From: Ruegeria aquimaris
Lineage (GTDB): Bacteria; Pseudomonadota; Alphaproteobacteria; Rhodobacterales; Rhodobacteraceae
NCBI RefSeq assembly: GCF_025751555.1
Contig: NZ_JAOWLB010000015.1
Span: forward strand, 1-64,000
Direction: 5' to 3'
DNA: 64,000 nt
The notes beneath the pieces are model-generated. The model was given only the letters and a program-made list of their open reading frames with translations. It ran no database searches and was not told where the DNA came from. This document shows positions 53,990-62,459 of this stretch, in pieces. The number at the start of each line of letters is the position of its first letter. Positions within the stretch are counted from its first letter, which is position 1. The position numbers and the translations under genes were made by a program.

Positions 53990-55590
53990 AACTCACATCC
54001 AAGGCCATGCCCGCCTCCGAGGGCTTCAAGGCGAACCGCGCCGCGCATCTGGAGGCGCTGGCGCAGATCGGGGCGGCGGCCGAGGCCGCGCGTCTGGGCG
54101 GCGGTGAAAAATCGCGGGCCCGCCACGAAAGCCGGGGCAAGATGCTGCCGCGCCGCCGGGTGGCCAACCTGCTCGATCCGGGCTCGCCCTTTCTGGAAAT
54201 CGGCGCCACCGCAGCCCATGACATGTATGACAACGCGGCTCCCGCCGCCGGTGTCGTCGCCGGGATCGGCCGGGTCGAGGGGCAGGAAGTCATGGTCGTC
54301 TGCAACGACGCCACGGTAAAGGGCGGCACCTATTACCCGATGACGGTCAAGAAACACCTGCGCGCGCAGGAGATCGCCGAGGAAAACAACCTGCCTTGCA
54401 TCTATCTGGTGGACAGCGGTGGCGCCAACCTGCCCAACCAGGACGAGGTGTTCCCGGACCGCGATCACTTTGGCCGCATCTTCTATAACCAGGCGCGGAT
54501 GAGTGCGAAGGGCATCCCGCAGATCGCGGTTGTGATGGGCTCCTGCACCGCAGGCGGCGCTTATGTTCCGGCCATGTCCGACGTCACCATCATCGTCAAG
54601 GAACAGGGCACCATCTTTCTCGCTGGCCCGCCGCTGGTCAAGGCGGCCACGGGAGAGGTGGTCAGCGCCGAAGACCTCGGCGGCGGTGACGTGCACACGC
54701 GCTTATCGGGCGTGGCCGATTACCTGGCCGAGGATGACGCCCACGCGCTGGCGCTGGCGCGCCGCGCGGTGCGTTCGCTCAACCGCCGCAAGCCGCTGAC
54801 GGTGGACTGGGCCAGCCCCGAGGAACCGGCATACGATCCCGAGGAAATCCTGGGCGTGGTGCCCGCCGACCTGAAAACCCCCTATGACATCCGCGAGGTG
54901 ATCGCGCGGCTGGTCGATGGTTCGCGCTTTGACGAGTTCAAGCCGCGCTTTGGCGAGACCATCGTCTGCGGTTTTGCCCATCTCAAGGGTTGCCCGATCG
55001 GCATCATCGCCAATAATGGCGTGATCTTCAGCGAGGCGGCGCAGAAGGCGGCGCATTTCGTGGAACTGTGCAGCCAGCGCAAGATCCCGCTGGTGTTCCT
55101 GCAAAACATCACCGGTTTCATGGTAGGCCGCAAATACGAGAACGAAGGTATTGCGCGCCACGGCGCCAAGATGGTGACGGCGGTCGCCACCACCAGCGTA
55201 CCCAAGATCACCATGCTGGTGGGCGGCTCGTTTGGCGCGGGCAACTATGGCATGGCGGGCCGCGCCTATCAGCCGCGCTTCCTGTGGACCTGGCCCAACA
55301 GCCGCATCTCGGTGATGGGCGGCGAACAGGCGGCGGGGGTTCTGGCCACCGTCAAGCGGGACGGGATCGAGCGGGCAGGCGGCAGTTGGTCGGCTGAGGA
55401 AGAGGCCGAGTTCAAACGCCCGACGCTGGAGATGTTCGAGCGCCAGTCGCACCCGCTCTATGCCAGCGCCCGGCTTTGGGATGATGGCATCATCGACCCC
55501 CGCAAGAGCCGCGACGTGCTGGCCCTGTCGCTGAGCGCCGCGCTGAACGCGCCCATCGAGGAGACACGTTTCGGCGTGTTCCGGATGTGA
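53986..55590 (+). CDS. mccB: Methylcrotonyl-CoA carboxylase, carboxyltransferase (beta) subunit
   Basis: 534 residues, the standard length. Transfers carboxyl from carboxybiotin to 3-methylcrotonyl-CoA, giving 3-methylglutaconyl-CoA. The crotonase-like halves show [41 protein letters not shown] near residue 182 and [22 protein letters not shown] near residue 380, with the oxyanion Gly-rich loop [16 protein letters not shown] near 412. Translationally coupled to the acyl-CoA synthetase; its biotin partner mccA lies one gene further on. Confidence 0.97.
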   Translation: MKLTSKAMPASEGFKANRAAHLEALAQIGAAAEAARLGGGEKSRARHESRGKMLPRRRVANLLDPGSPFLEIGATAAHDMYDNAAPAAGVVAGIGRVEGQEVMVVCNDATVKGGTYYPMTVKKHLRAQEIAEENNLPCIYLVDSGGANLPNQDEVFPDRDHFGRIFYNQARMSAKGIPQIAVVMGSCTAGGAYVPAMSDVTIIVKEQGTIFLAGPPLVKAATGEVVSAEDLGGGDVHTRLSGVADYLAEDDAHALALARRAVRSLNRRKPLTVDWASPEEPAYDPEEILGVVPADLKTPYDIREVIARLVDGSRFDEFKPRFGETIVCGFAHLKGCPIGIIANNGVIFSEAAQKAAHFVELCSQRKIPLVFLQNITGFMVGRKYENEGIARHGAKMVTAVATTSVPKITMLVGGSFGAGNYGMAGRAYQPRFLWTWPNSRISVMGGEQAAGVLATVKRDGIERAGGSWSAEEEAEFKRPTLEMFERQSHPLYASARLWDDGIIDPRKSRDVLALSLSAALNAPIEETRFGVFRM

Positions 55591-55600
55591 ACTTCATTTC

Positions 55601-55639
55601 GCGAAAAATACTCCGGGGGTCCGGGGGCAGAGCCCCCGG
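55601..55639 (-). repeat. Intergenic repeat box, copy 4 (inverted), with hairpin
   Basis: On the plus strand GCGAAAAATACTCC is followed by a perfect 8-bp hairpin CCGGGGGC / GCCCCCGG (55621-55628 and 55632-55639). Read on the minus strand the order is hairpin, then GGAGTATTTTT, the same order as copies 1 and 2. It lies between mccB and the nitronate-monooxygenase-like gene; it lacks the ACCAGAAAGAA part. Confidence 0.5.
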
Positions 55640-55705
55640 CGCGACGGTCGCCTGTCGTGGGGCCACCGGGGTCGATGCGGGCAAGACCGAGAAGAGGGAT
55701 TTGCC

Positions 55706-56677
55706 ATGATACGAACAAGGCTTACCGAGACCTTCGGATTGGACTATCCGATCGTATCGGCCCCGATGGCCAAGGTGGCCGGTGGGCGGCTGGCAGCGGC
55801 GGTGTCGCGGGCGGGCGGTCTGGGTCTGATCGGCGGCGGCTATTGCGAGGCCGACTGGATCGAGACCGAATTCGCAAATGCCGGGAATACCGCCGTTGGT
55901 TGCGGTTTCATCACCTGGCGGTTGGCAGAGGCGCCGCAGGTGCTGGATGCGGCGCTGGATCATGGGCCGCGGGCGGTGTTTCTATCCTTTGGCGACCCTC
56001 GGCCCTTTGCTGAACGGATCCATGCGGCCGGGGCGGCGCTGATCTGTCAGGTACAGACACTGGGTGATGCGCGCCAGGCGGTCGAGGCCGGGGCGCGGGT
56101 GATCGTCGCTCAGGGTGGCGAGGCAGGTGGTCATGGCGCCAACCGGGCGACCCTGACGCTGGTGCCCGAAGTGGCGGATTTCCTGCGTTCGGCTGCTCCT
56201 GGAACACTGCTGCTGGCGGCGGGGGGGATAGCCGACGGGCGGGGCCTGGCTGCGGCCTTGATGCTGGGCGCGGACGGGGTGCTGGTGGGGACGCGGTTCT
56301 GTCTGAGCGACGAGGCGCTGATCCCGCCGCAGTTTCAGCAGGCGGGTATTGCGGCCAGCGGGGATCAGACCGTTGCCACCAAGGTGGTCGATATCGTGCG
56401 CGGTTATGACTGGCCCGAGCGCTTTCGTATCCGCGTTCTCGACAATGCATTCACCGCGCGCTGGCAGGGGGATCTGGACGGGCTTCGCGCCGATCCCGCG
56501 CAGCACGCGACCTGGGCCGAAGCGCTGGCGGCGGGTGACCCGTCGGTCGCCAATCCGGTGCTGGGCGAGGGCATCGGGCTGGTCAAGGGCAGCGCCCCCG
56601 CGGCGGAAATCATGAAACAGATGGCCCACGAGGCCGAGGCCCTGCTTGCGGGCGGCTGGGACAGAAGGAAGAGCTAG
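55706..56677 (+). CDS. Nitronate monooxygenase / 2-nitropropane dioxygenase-like flavoprotein
   Basis: 323 residues, FMN TIM barrel. Opening YPIVSAPMAKVAGGRLAAAVSRAGGLG is the family pattern, and GARVIVAQGGEAGGHG near residue 130 carries the conserved His of nitronate monooxygenases. LLLAAGGIADGRGLAAALMLGADGVLVGTRF binds the FMN phosphate. It oxidises alkyl nitronates, or in related members reduces other substrates. The stop codon directly abuts the mccA ATG (no gap), so it is tied to the biotin subunit's translation. A role in the leucine pathway is not established. Confidence 0.88.
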   Translation: MIRTRLTETFGLDYPIVSAPMAKVAGGRLAAAVSRAGGLGLIGGGYCEADWIETEFANAGNTAVGCGFITWRLAEAPQVLDAALDHGPRAVFLSFGDPRPFAERIHAAGAALICQVQTLGDARQAVEAGARVIVAQGGEAGGHGANRATLTLVPEVADFLRSAAPGTLLLAAGGIADGRGLAAALMLGADGVLVGTRFCLSDEALIPPQFQQAGIAASGDQTVATKVVDIVRGYDWPERFRIRVLDNAFTARWQGDLDGLRADPAQHATWAEALAAGDPSVANPVLGEGIGLVKGSAPAAEIMKQMAHEAEALLAGGWDRRKS

Positions 56678-58624
56678 ATGTTCGACAAGATCCTGATTGC
56701 GAACCGGGGCGAGATCGCCTGCCGAGTGATGGAAACGGCGCAGCGCCTGGGTGTCGCCTGTGTTGCGGTTTACTCTGATGCCGATGCCGGGGCCAAGCAT
56801 GTGGCGATGGCGGACCAGGCTGTCCATATCGGCGGCGCGGCCCCGGCGGACAGCTATCTGAAGGGCGACGTGATCATTCAGGCGGCGCTGGATACCGGTG
56901 CGCAGGCCATCCACCCCGGATATGGGTTCCTGTCTGAGAACCCCGGTTTCGTGGATGCGGTCGAGGCGGCGGGCCTGACCTTTATCGGCCCGTCGGCCAA
57001 GGCGATCCGCGCCATGGGTCTGAAAGACGCGGCCAAGGCGCTGATGCAGGAGGCGGGCGTTCCCGTGGTGCCCGGCTATCACGGCGCCAACCAGGACCCC
57101 GAGCACCTGTCGGGGGCGGCTGATACCATCGGCTATCCGGTACTGATCAAGGCAGTCGCGGGCGGCGGCGGCAAGGGCATGCGTCTGGTCGAACGTCCGC
57201 AGGACTTTGCCGCCGCGCTCGACAGCGCGCGGGGCGAGGCGAAGACCGCCTTTGGTAACGATGCCGTGCTGATCGAGAAATATGTCTCGAAGCCCCGGCA
57301 TATCGAGGTGCAGGTCTTTGGCGACGGCACCCATGCGGTGCATCTGTTCGAACGCGATTGCTCGCTGCAACGGCGTCATCAGAAGGTGATCGAGGAGGCG
57401 CCCGCGCCCGGTATGACCGAGGAGATGCGTGCCGCGATGGGCCAGGCAGGCGTGCGCGCCGCCGAGGCCATCGGGTACAAGGGCGCCGGTACGGTCGAGT
57501 TTATCGTCGACGCCTCGGACGGGCTGCGGGCTGACCGGTTCTGGTTCATGGAAATGAACACCCGGCTTCAGGTTGAACATCCGGTGACCGAGGCGATCAC
57601 CGGCGTTGATCTGGTGGAATGGCAGTTGCGGGTGGCGGCCGGCGAGAGCCTGCCTGCCCGGCAAGAGGATTTGTCGATCAACGGTCATGCGTTCGAGGCG
57701 CGGATCTATGCCGAGGATGTGCCGAAAGGGTTCCTGCCCGCAACCGGCACGCTCAGCCATCTGGAGTTTCCGGCAGGCGCCCGTATCGACAGCGGCGTGC
57801 GCGCGGGCGATACTATCAGCCCCTGGTATGACCCGATGATCGCCAAGATCACCGTGCATGGCCCGACCCGTGGCGCGGCCCTGCGTCAGTTGGAACGGGC
57901 GCTGCGCTGGACCGATATCGGCGGCACCGTCACCAACGTGTCCTTCCTGCGGCTTTTGGCCTGTCAGCCGGATTTTGTCCGGGGCGATGTCGATACCGGG
58001 CTGATCGGGCGCGAGGCCGACAGCCTGACCGCCGCGCCGGTGGCCTGCACCAAGGCGCGCTCGATCGCGGCGCTGGCGGCGCTGGGCCTGCATGAGGGTG
58101 CGGGTGAATTGGGCGGCTTCACGCTGTGGGGGCCGCTGGGTTGGGATGTGACCCTGACCCACCATGACGAGGAATTCTCGGCCCGCGTTCTGGTCAGCGG
58201 TCCGGGGCAGTTCGATGTGGCGCTGGGCGACAACACGCGGCACCGCGTCGAACACAAGGGCGGCCTGTGGTGGGTCGATGCCACGCGGGTACAGGCGCGG
58301 GTTGCCCGGGGACGGGATGAACTGACCGTGTTCTGGGGCAATGGTTATCGCTTTGGTCTGATCGATCCGCTGGCGCGGGAAAGCAGCGCGGGCGGCGATA
58401 CCAACGTGGTTCTGGCGCCGATGCCCGGGCTGGTGAAAGCAGTTTTTGCCAGTGCTGGGCAAGAGGTGCACGAAGGCGACCGTCTCGCCATTCTCGAAGC
58501 GATGAAGATGGAGCATTCGCTGCTGGCCGCGCGTGACGGCGTGGTGGCCGAAGTGCTGGCCGAGGCCGGATCGCAGGTCGAGGCCGGGGCCGCTCTGGTC
58601 CGGTTGGAACCCGAAGAGGCTTGA
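56678..58624 (+). CDS. mccA: Methylcrotonyl-CoA carboxylase, biotin-containing (alpha) subunit
   Basis: 648 residues. Biotin carboxylase domain to about residue 445: MFDKILIANRGEIACRV, the ATP-grasp loop KAVAGGGGKGMRLV near 160, KPRHIEVQVFGDG and the catalytic EMNTRLQVEHPVTE near 295. A middle BT-type domain follows. The biotinyl Lys is in LEAMKMEHSL near residue 608 of the C-terminal biotinyl domain. It carboxylates its own biotin with ATP and bicarbonate for MccB. Ends 64 nt before the HMG-CoA lyase gene, with repeat box copy 3 between. Confidence 0.97.
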   Translation: MFDKILIANRGEIACRVMETAQRLGVACVAVYSDADAGAKHVAMADQAVHIGGAAPADSYLKGDVIIQAALDTGAQAIHPGYGFLSENPGFVDAVEAAGLTFIGPSAKAIRAMGLKDAAKALMQEAGVPVVPGYHGANQDPEHLSGAADTIGYPVLIKAVAGGGGKGMRLVERPQDFAAALDSARGEAKTAFGNDAVLIEKYVSKPRHIEVQVFGDGTHAVHLFERDCSLQRRHQKVIEEAPAPGMTEEMRAAMGQAGVRAAEAIGYKGAGTVEFIVDASDGLRADRFWFMEMNTRLQVEHPVTEAITGVDLVEWQLRVAAGESLPARQEDLSINGHAFEARIYAEDVPKGFLPATGTLSHLEFPAGARIDSGVRAGDTISPWYDPMIAKITVHGPTRGAALRQLERALRWTDIGGTVTNVSFLRLLACQPDFVRGDVDTGLIGREADSLTAAPVACTKARSIAALAALGLHEGAGELGGFTLWGPLGWDVTLTHHDEEFSARVLVSGPGQFDVALGDNTRHRVEHKGGLWWVDATRVQARVARGRDELTVFWGNGYRFGLIDPLARESSAGGDTNVVLAPMPGLVKAVFASAGQEVHEGDRLAILEAMKMEHSLLAARDGVVAEVLAEAGSQVEAGAALVRLEPEEA

Positions 58625-58650
58625 CGCGCGCCCGGCGAAATCGTCGTGAT

Positions 58651-58679
58651 GTGAGTATTTGAAACCAGAAAGAAGCGGG
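58651..58679 (+). repeat. Intergenic repeat box, copy 3
   Basis: GTGAGTATTTGAA then ACCAGAAAGAAGCGGG. Here the adjoining hairpin is missing, and the box supplies the GCGGGAG ribosome binding region of the HMG-CoA lyase gene. Confidence 0.6.
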
Positions 58680-58688
58680 AGAGCGCGG

Positions 58689-59543
58689 ATGGGCGATTTT
58701 GTCGAGATTTTCGAGGTGGGTCCGCGCGATGGGCTGCAAAACGAAAAGCGTGAGATCCCTGTAAAGGACAAGGTCGCCCTGGTCGACTGCCTGAGCCGGG
58801 CAGGGTTCAACCGGATCGAGGTGGCGAGTTTTGTGTCACCCAAATGGGTGCCGCAGATGGCGGGCTCGGCCGAGGTGTTGGCGGGCATCACGCGCGGCGA
58901 GGGCATCCGATATGCCGCGCTGACGCCGAACATGCGCGGCTACGAGGATGCGCTGGCGGCCAAGGCGGATGAAATCGCGATCTTCGCCTCGGCGTCGGAA
59001 GGGTTTTCCAAGGCCAATATCAACGCCACGATCGAGGAGAGCATCGAGCGGTTCAAACCGATCCTGAAGGCCGCGCGTCATATCGACCTGCCGGTGCGGG
59101 GTTATGTCTCTTGCGTGACGGATTGTCCCTTTGACGGGCCGACGCCGCCGGAAAAGGTGGCCGAGGTGGCCGACCGGTTGTTCTCGCTGGGCTGTTACGA
59201 GATTTCGTTGGGCGATACCATCGGACAGGCAACGCCGGACAAGATCGCCCGGATGCTGATGGCGGTGCGCGAGCGGGTTCCGGTCACGCGTCTGGCGGGG
59301 CATTACCACGACACCGCAGGCCGGGCGCTGGCCAATATCGACGCCTCGCTGGCGCTGGGCGTCCGGGTGTTCGACGCGGCGGTCGGGGGGTTGGGGGGCT
59401 GTCCTTATGCGCCGGGTGCGGCGGGCAACGTCGCGACCGAGGCGGTCGCCCTCCATCTGAAACGTCTTGGCTATCGGACCGGGCTGGATATGGGCGTGAT
59501 CGAGGAAGCGGCGACCATGGCCCGCAATATGCGGGCCGCCTGA
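58689..59543 (+). CDS. mvaB: Hydroxymethylglutaryl-CoA lyase
   Basis: 284 residues from the ATG at 58689, with GGGAG 7 nt upstream; an open frame to 58659 precedes it. DRE-TIM metallolyase that splits HMG-CoA to acetoacetate and acetyl-CoA, the end of leucine breakdown. EVGPRDGLQNEKR near residue 10 carries the metal Asp and catalytic Arg. GHYHDTAGRALANI near residue 200 gives two His ligands. GGLGGCPYAPGAAGNVATE near residue 234 has the catalytic Cys loop. Confidence 0.97.
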   Translation: MGDFVEIFEVGPRDGLQNEKREIPVKDKVALVDCLSRAGFNRIEVASFVSPKWVPQMAGSAEVLAGITRGEGIRYAALTPNMRGYEDALAAKADEIAIFASASEGFSKANINATIEESIERFKPILKAARHIDLPVRGYVSCVTDCPFDGPTPPEKVAEVADRLFSLGCYEISLGDTIGQATPDKIARMLMAVRERVPVTRLAGHYHDTAGRALANIDASLALGVRVFDAAVGGLGGCPYAPGAAGNVATEAVALHLKRLGYRTGLDMGVIEEAATMARNMRAA

Positions 59544-59600
59544 ACCAGACCAAAGTCAGCCCTGTTTTCCAGGCCGCTGGGCGGCTGTTGAGGAGTGATC

Positions 59601-60389
59601 ATGTATCAGACCATCACAATCGAGACCGACGCGCGCGGCGTCGCAACGCTCACCTTGAACCGGGTGGACAAGCATAATGCGATGTCGGCGCAGATGCTGG
59701 CGGATCTGACCCGGGCCGCTGGGGAACTGGCAGCGGACGAGGCCGTGCGCGTCGTGATCCTGACCGGCGCGGGCAAGACTTTCTGCGCTGGCGGCGATCT
59801 GGCCTGGATGCAGGCGCAGATGGCAGCGGATGCCGCCACCCGCTTTGTCGAGGCGCGCAAGCTGGCCGAGATGCTTCAGGCGCTCAATACCCTGCCCAAG
59901 CCGCTGATCGGTGCGGTGCAGGGCAACGCCTTTGGTGGCGGGGTGGGGATGGCCAGCGTCTGCGATATCGCCATTGGGGTGGACAGCCTGAAAATGGGCC
60001 TGACGGAAACCCGCCTGGGCGTCATCCCCGCCACCATCGGACCCTATGTCATCGCCCGTATGGGCGAGGCGCGGGCGCGCCGGGTGTTCATGTCGGGGCG
60101 GATCTTTGGCGCGGCCGAGGCGGTTGAACTGGGCCTTCTGGCCAGAGCGGTTCCGGCCGATGATCTTGCCACTGCGGTAGAGGCCGAAGTCGCCCCCTAT
60201 CTCGCCTGTGCGCCGGGCGCGGTTGCCTCGGCCAAGGCGCTGATCCGCGATCTGGGTCCGAGGATTGACGATGCCGCGATCGACAGGACGATTCAGGCGC
60301 TGGTGGACCGCTGGGAAACCGAAGAGGCGCAAGAGGGAATCGGTGCCTTTTTCGACAAGCGCAAACCTGCATGGAATACTCAGGTTTAG
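59601..60389 (+). CDS. liuC: Enoyl-CoA hydratase, likely methylglutaconyl-CoA hydratase
   Basis: 262 residues from the ATG at 59601 (AGGAG 5 nt upstream); a GTG at 59595 overlaps that box. Crotonase fold: oxyanion residues in GKTFCAGGDLAWMQAQM near residue 60 and GAVQGNAFGGGVGMASVCD near 107, with the catalytic Glu region KMGLTETRLGVIPATI near 131. Position between HMG-CoA lyase and the end of the cluster makes methylglutaconyl-CoA the probable substrate; other enoyl-CoAs are possible. Confidence 0.92.
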   Translation: MYQTITIETDARGVATLTLNRVDKHNAMSAQMLADLTRAAGELAADEAVRVVILTGAGKTFCAGGDLAWMQAQMAADAATRFVEARKLAEMLQALNTLPKPLIGAVQGNAFGGGVGMASVCDIAIGVDSLKMGLTETRLGVIPATIGPYVIARMGEARARRVFMSGRIFGAAEAVELGLLARAVPADDLATAVEAEVAPYLACAPGAVASAKALIRDLGPRIDDAAIDRTIQALVDRWETEEAQEGIGAFFDKRKPAWNTQV

Positions 60390-60483
60390 GACCCGGTCGC
60401 GTCCGGGATTTCCGCCTGAAAACATTCATGAAAGCCTATGTTTGCCTGCGTCGAAATATGCGTTACTGCGGGCTTTCGTTCAG

Positions 60484-60511
60484 TTGACCCTCTGCGCGGG
60501 CGCGGTTAGAG
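60484..60511 (+). promoter_or_regulatory. Candidate promoter of the nuo operon
   Basis: TTGACC, a 16-nt spacer and TTAGAG lie about 65 nt before the nuoA start. No terminator hairpin was seen between the leucine cluster and nuoA, so some read-through is possible. Confidence 0.4.
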
Positions 60512-60575
60512 AAGGTCGTGTCAACACGCCAATTGACGGCGCGTCCGAACGGGGCGCGCAGGAAAGGAGCCACTC

Positions 60576-60941
60576 GTGGAAGAGCTGTTGCGGGAATACC
60601 TCCCGATCCTCGTGTTTCTGGTCGTCGCAGCCGGTCTTGGCATAGTTCTGATTCTCGCTGCGGTGGTTCTGGCCGTGCGCAATCCCGATCCCGAAAAGGT
60701 CAGCGCTTATGAATGCGGGTTCAACGCCTTCGACGATGCGCGGATGAAGTTCGACGTCCGGTTCTATCTGGTGTCGATCCTGTTCATCATCTTCGACCTG
60801 GAAATCGCGTTCCTGTTCCCCTGGGCCGTCGGGTTCAAGGACATCAGCGATGTGGGCTTCTGGTCGATGATGGTTTTCCTGGGCGTGCTGACCATCGGCT
60901 TTGCCTATGAATGGAAGAAAGGGGCGCTGGAATGGCAGTGA
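60576..60941 (+). CDS. nuoA: NADH-quinone oxidoreductase subunit A
   Basis: 121 residues, three membrane helices. Starts at GTG 60576 with AAAGGAG 6 nt upstream. The conserved loop between helices 1 and 2, [22 protein letters not shown] in outline, carries the Cys that sits near the quinone channel of complex [22 protein letters not shown] is the family signature. First of the nuo genes; overlaps nuoB by 10 nt. Confidence 0.97.
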   Translation: MEELLREYLPILVFLVVAAGLGIVLILAAVVLAVRNPDPEKVSAYECGFNAFDDARMKFDVRFYLVSILFIIFDLEIAFLFPWAVGFKDISDVGFWSMMVFLGVLTIGFAYEWKKGALEWQ

Positions 60942-61465
60942 TGACGGGTGCCAACACCGCGGGCGTCGACAAGGAAGTCGCCACCCGGGCCCTGAATGCC
61001 GAGTTGCAGGACAAGGGGTTCCTGCTGACCTCGACCGAGGACATCATCAACTGGGCGCGCACCGGCTCGCTGCACTGGATGACCTTCGGTCTGGCCTGCT
61101 GCGCGGTCGAGATGATGCACACCTCGATGCCGCGCTATGACGCCGAACGCTTTGGCATCGCGCCGCGCGCCTCGCCGCGCCAGTCGGACGTGATGATCGT
61201 GGCCGGCACGCTGACCAACAAGATGGCGCCGGCGCTGCGCAAGGTCTACGACCAGATGCCCGAGCCGCGCTACGTGATCTCGATGGGGTCCTGTGCCAAT
61301 GGCGGCGGCTATTATCACTACAGCTATTCGGTTGTACGTGGCTGTGACCGGATCGTGCCGGTCGACATCTATGTGCCGGGCTGCCCGCCGACCGCCGAGG
61401 CGCTGTTGTATGGGCTGTTGCAGTTGCAACGCAAGATCCGCCGCACCGGCACCATCGTGCGCTGA
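60932..61465 (+). CDS. nuoB: NADH-quinone oxidoreductase subunit B
   Basis: 177 residues from the ATG at 60932, within the end of nuoA; an in-frame ATG at 60911 would add seven residues. It binds cluster N2, the last iron-sulfur centre before quinone. Its ligands are the adjacent Cys pair in [10 protein letters not shown] near residue 54, the Cys in [13 protein letters not shown] near 118 and [14 protein letters not shown] near 149. Confidence 0.97.
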   Translation: MAVMTGANTAGVDKEVATRALNAELQDKGFLLTSTEDIINWARTGSLHWMTFGLACCAVEMMHTSMPRYDAERFGIAPRASPRQSDVMIVAGTLTNKMAPALRKVYDQMPEPRYVISMGSCANGGGYYHYSYSVVRGCDRIVPVDIYVPGCPPTAEALLYGLLQLQRKIRRTGTIVR

Positions 61466-61477
61466 GGGGACCCGGGT

Positions 61478-62083
61478 ATGAGTGAAGCACTGACAGAACT
61501 GGGCACGCAACTGGAACTCAAGCGCGCAGATTGTGTGTTGTCCTGGGACATCGCGTTTGGTGAGCTGAATGTCGACGTGGCGCCTTCGAACCTGGTTGAA
61601 TTTGTCGATTTCCTGAAATCGAATCAATCCTGCCGGTTCTCGACCCTGGTCGATATCACCGCTGTCGACTACCCCGAGCGCGCCAAGCGGTTCGATGTGG
61701 TCTACCATTTCCTCAGCATGTATCAGAACCAGCGCATCCGGCTGCGGGTTTCGATCCGTGAAGACGAGATGGTTCCGTCCATCGTGGGCGTTCACCCTTC
61801 GGCCAACTGGTTCGAGCGCGAGGTGTTCGACATGTTCGGCATCCTGTTCACCGGTCACCCCGATCTGCGCCGTATCCTGACCGACTATGGCTTTCGCGGC
61901 TATCCGTTGCGCAAGGATTTTCCGACCACCGGCTATACCGAGGTGCGTTATGACGAGGCGGAAAAGCGGGTGGTCTACGAACCCGTGAACCTGGTGCAGG
62001 AATACCGGCAATTCGATTTCATGTCCCCTTGGGAAGGCGCGAACTACATTCTTCCGGGGGATGAGAAGAAGGAGGCCAAGTGA
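61478..62083 (+). CDS. nuoC: NADH-quinone oxidoreductase subunit C
   Basis: 201 residues, unfused 30-kDa subunit of the hydrophilic arm. The signature ERE(V)FDMFGI is present as [42 protein letters not shown] in outline, near residues 107-148. Its stop codon shares a base with the next small gene (TGATG), so a coupled insert separates nuoC from nuoD. Confidence 0.97.
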   Translation: MSEALTELGTQLELKRADCVLSWDIAFGELNVDVAPSNLVEFVDFLKSNQSCRFSTLVDITAVDYPERAKRFDVVYHFLSMYQNQRIRLRVSIREDEMVPSIVGVHPSANWFEREVFDMFGILFTGHPDLRRILTDYGFRGYPLRKDFPTTGYTEVRYDEAEKRVVYEPVNLVQEYRQFDFMSPWEGANYILPGDEKKEAK

Positions 62084-62256
62084 TGGAGTTCCTCTTCTGG
62101 CTCGTGTGGACGGTTGCGACCATCGTGCCGATGTTGAAACTGCTGCCGCACTTCGGGATCGACAAGTACTGGGCGTTGGTCTGCGTGGTTCCCATCGGGG
62201 CGATTGCGCTGCTCTGGTGGATGGCGGTGAAGCTGCAAGAGTTGGAGCGCAGGTGA
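62083..62256 (+). CDS. Small membrane protein in the nuo operon (57 residues)
   Basis: 57 codons from the ATG at 62083, overlapping the nuoC stop by one base (TGATG), to TGA at 62254-62256. It encodes two hydrophobic segments (FLFWLVWTVATIVPML near residues 3-18 and WALVCVVPIGAIALLWWMAV near 30-49) and a charged end (KLQELERR). Codon use is coding-like and the coupling to nuoC is tight. No family recognised; the R. capsulatus nuo operon is known to hold extra unidentified small genes, so an accessory role in complex I or its assembly is plausible but inferred. Confidence 0.75.
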   Translation: MEFLFWLVWTVATIVPMLKLLPHFGIDKYWALVCVVPIGAIALLWWMAVKLQELERR

Positions 62257-62257
62257 C

Positions 62258-62389
62258 ATGATGATGATCCTGGGTGAAATGACAGCCCTGGCGGCATTCG
62301 GGGCGATCCTTGTCGGGGTCGCGGTCAAGGTAGCGGAGACGCAGGGCGCCCGGGCTCGGGCCGCGGCGAAGACGAACAAGCGGCGCTGA
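62258..62389 (+). CDS. Very small membrane-associated protein in the nuo operon (43 residues)
   Basis: 43 codons from the first of three consecutive ATG codons at 62258, one base after the preceding stop, to TGA at 62387-62389. One hydrophobic segment ([18 protein letters not shown], about residues 8-25) is followed by a strongly basic, Ala/Arg/Lys-rich tail ending NKRR, which would be cytoplasmic by the positive-inside rule. No family recognised. Weaker evidence than its neighbour because of its size, but phase and spacing fit translation from the same message. Confidence 0.6.
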   Translation: MMMILGEMTALAAFGAILVGVAVKVAETQGARARAAAKTNKRR

Positions 62390-62459
62390 TCGCGTCGGCG
62401 ACGGGGCCGCGTGCCCCGGCGCGAATTGTAATCCGGGGTGCCCCGGACAGGAGAGACAG

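Noticed and set aside
55982-58933. 983-residue minus-strand open frame
   Set aside because: It is the antisense of the nitronate-monooxygenase-like gene and mccA; His/Arg/Gln-rich wording typical of a shadow frame.
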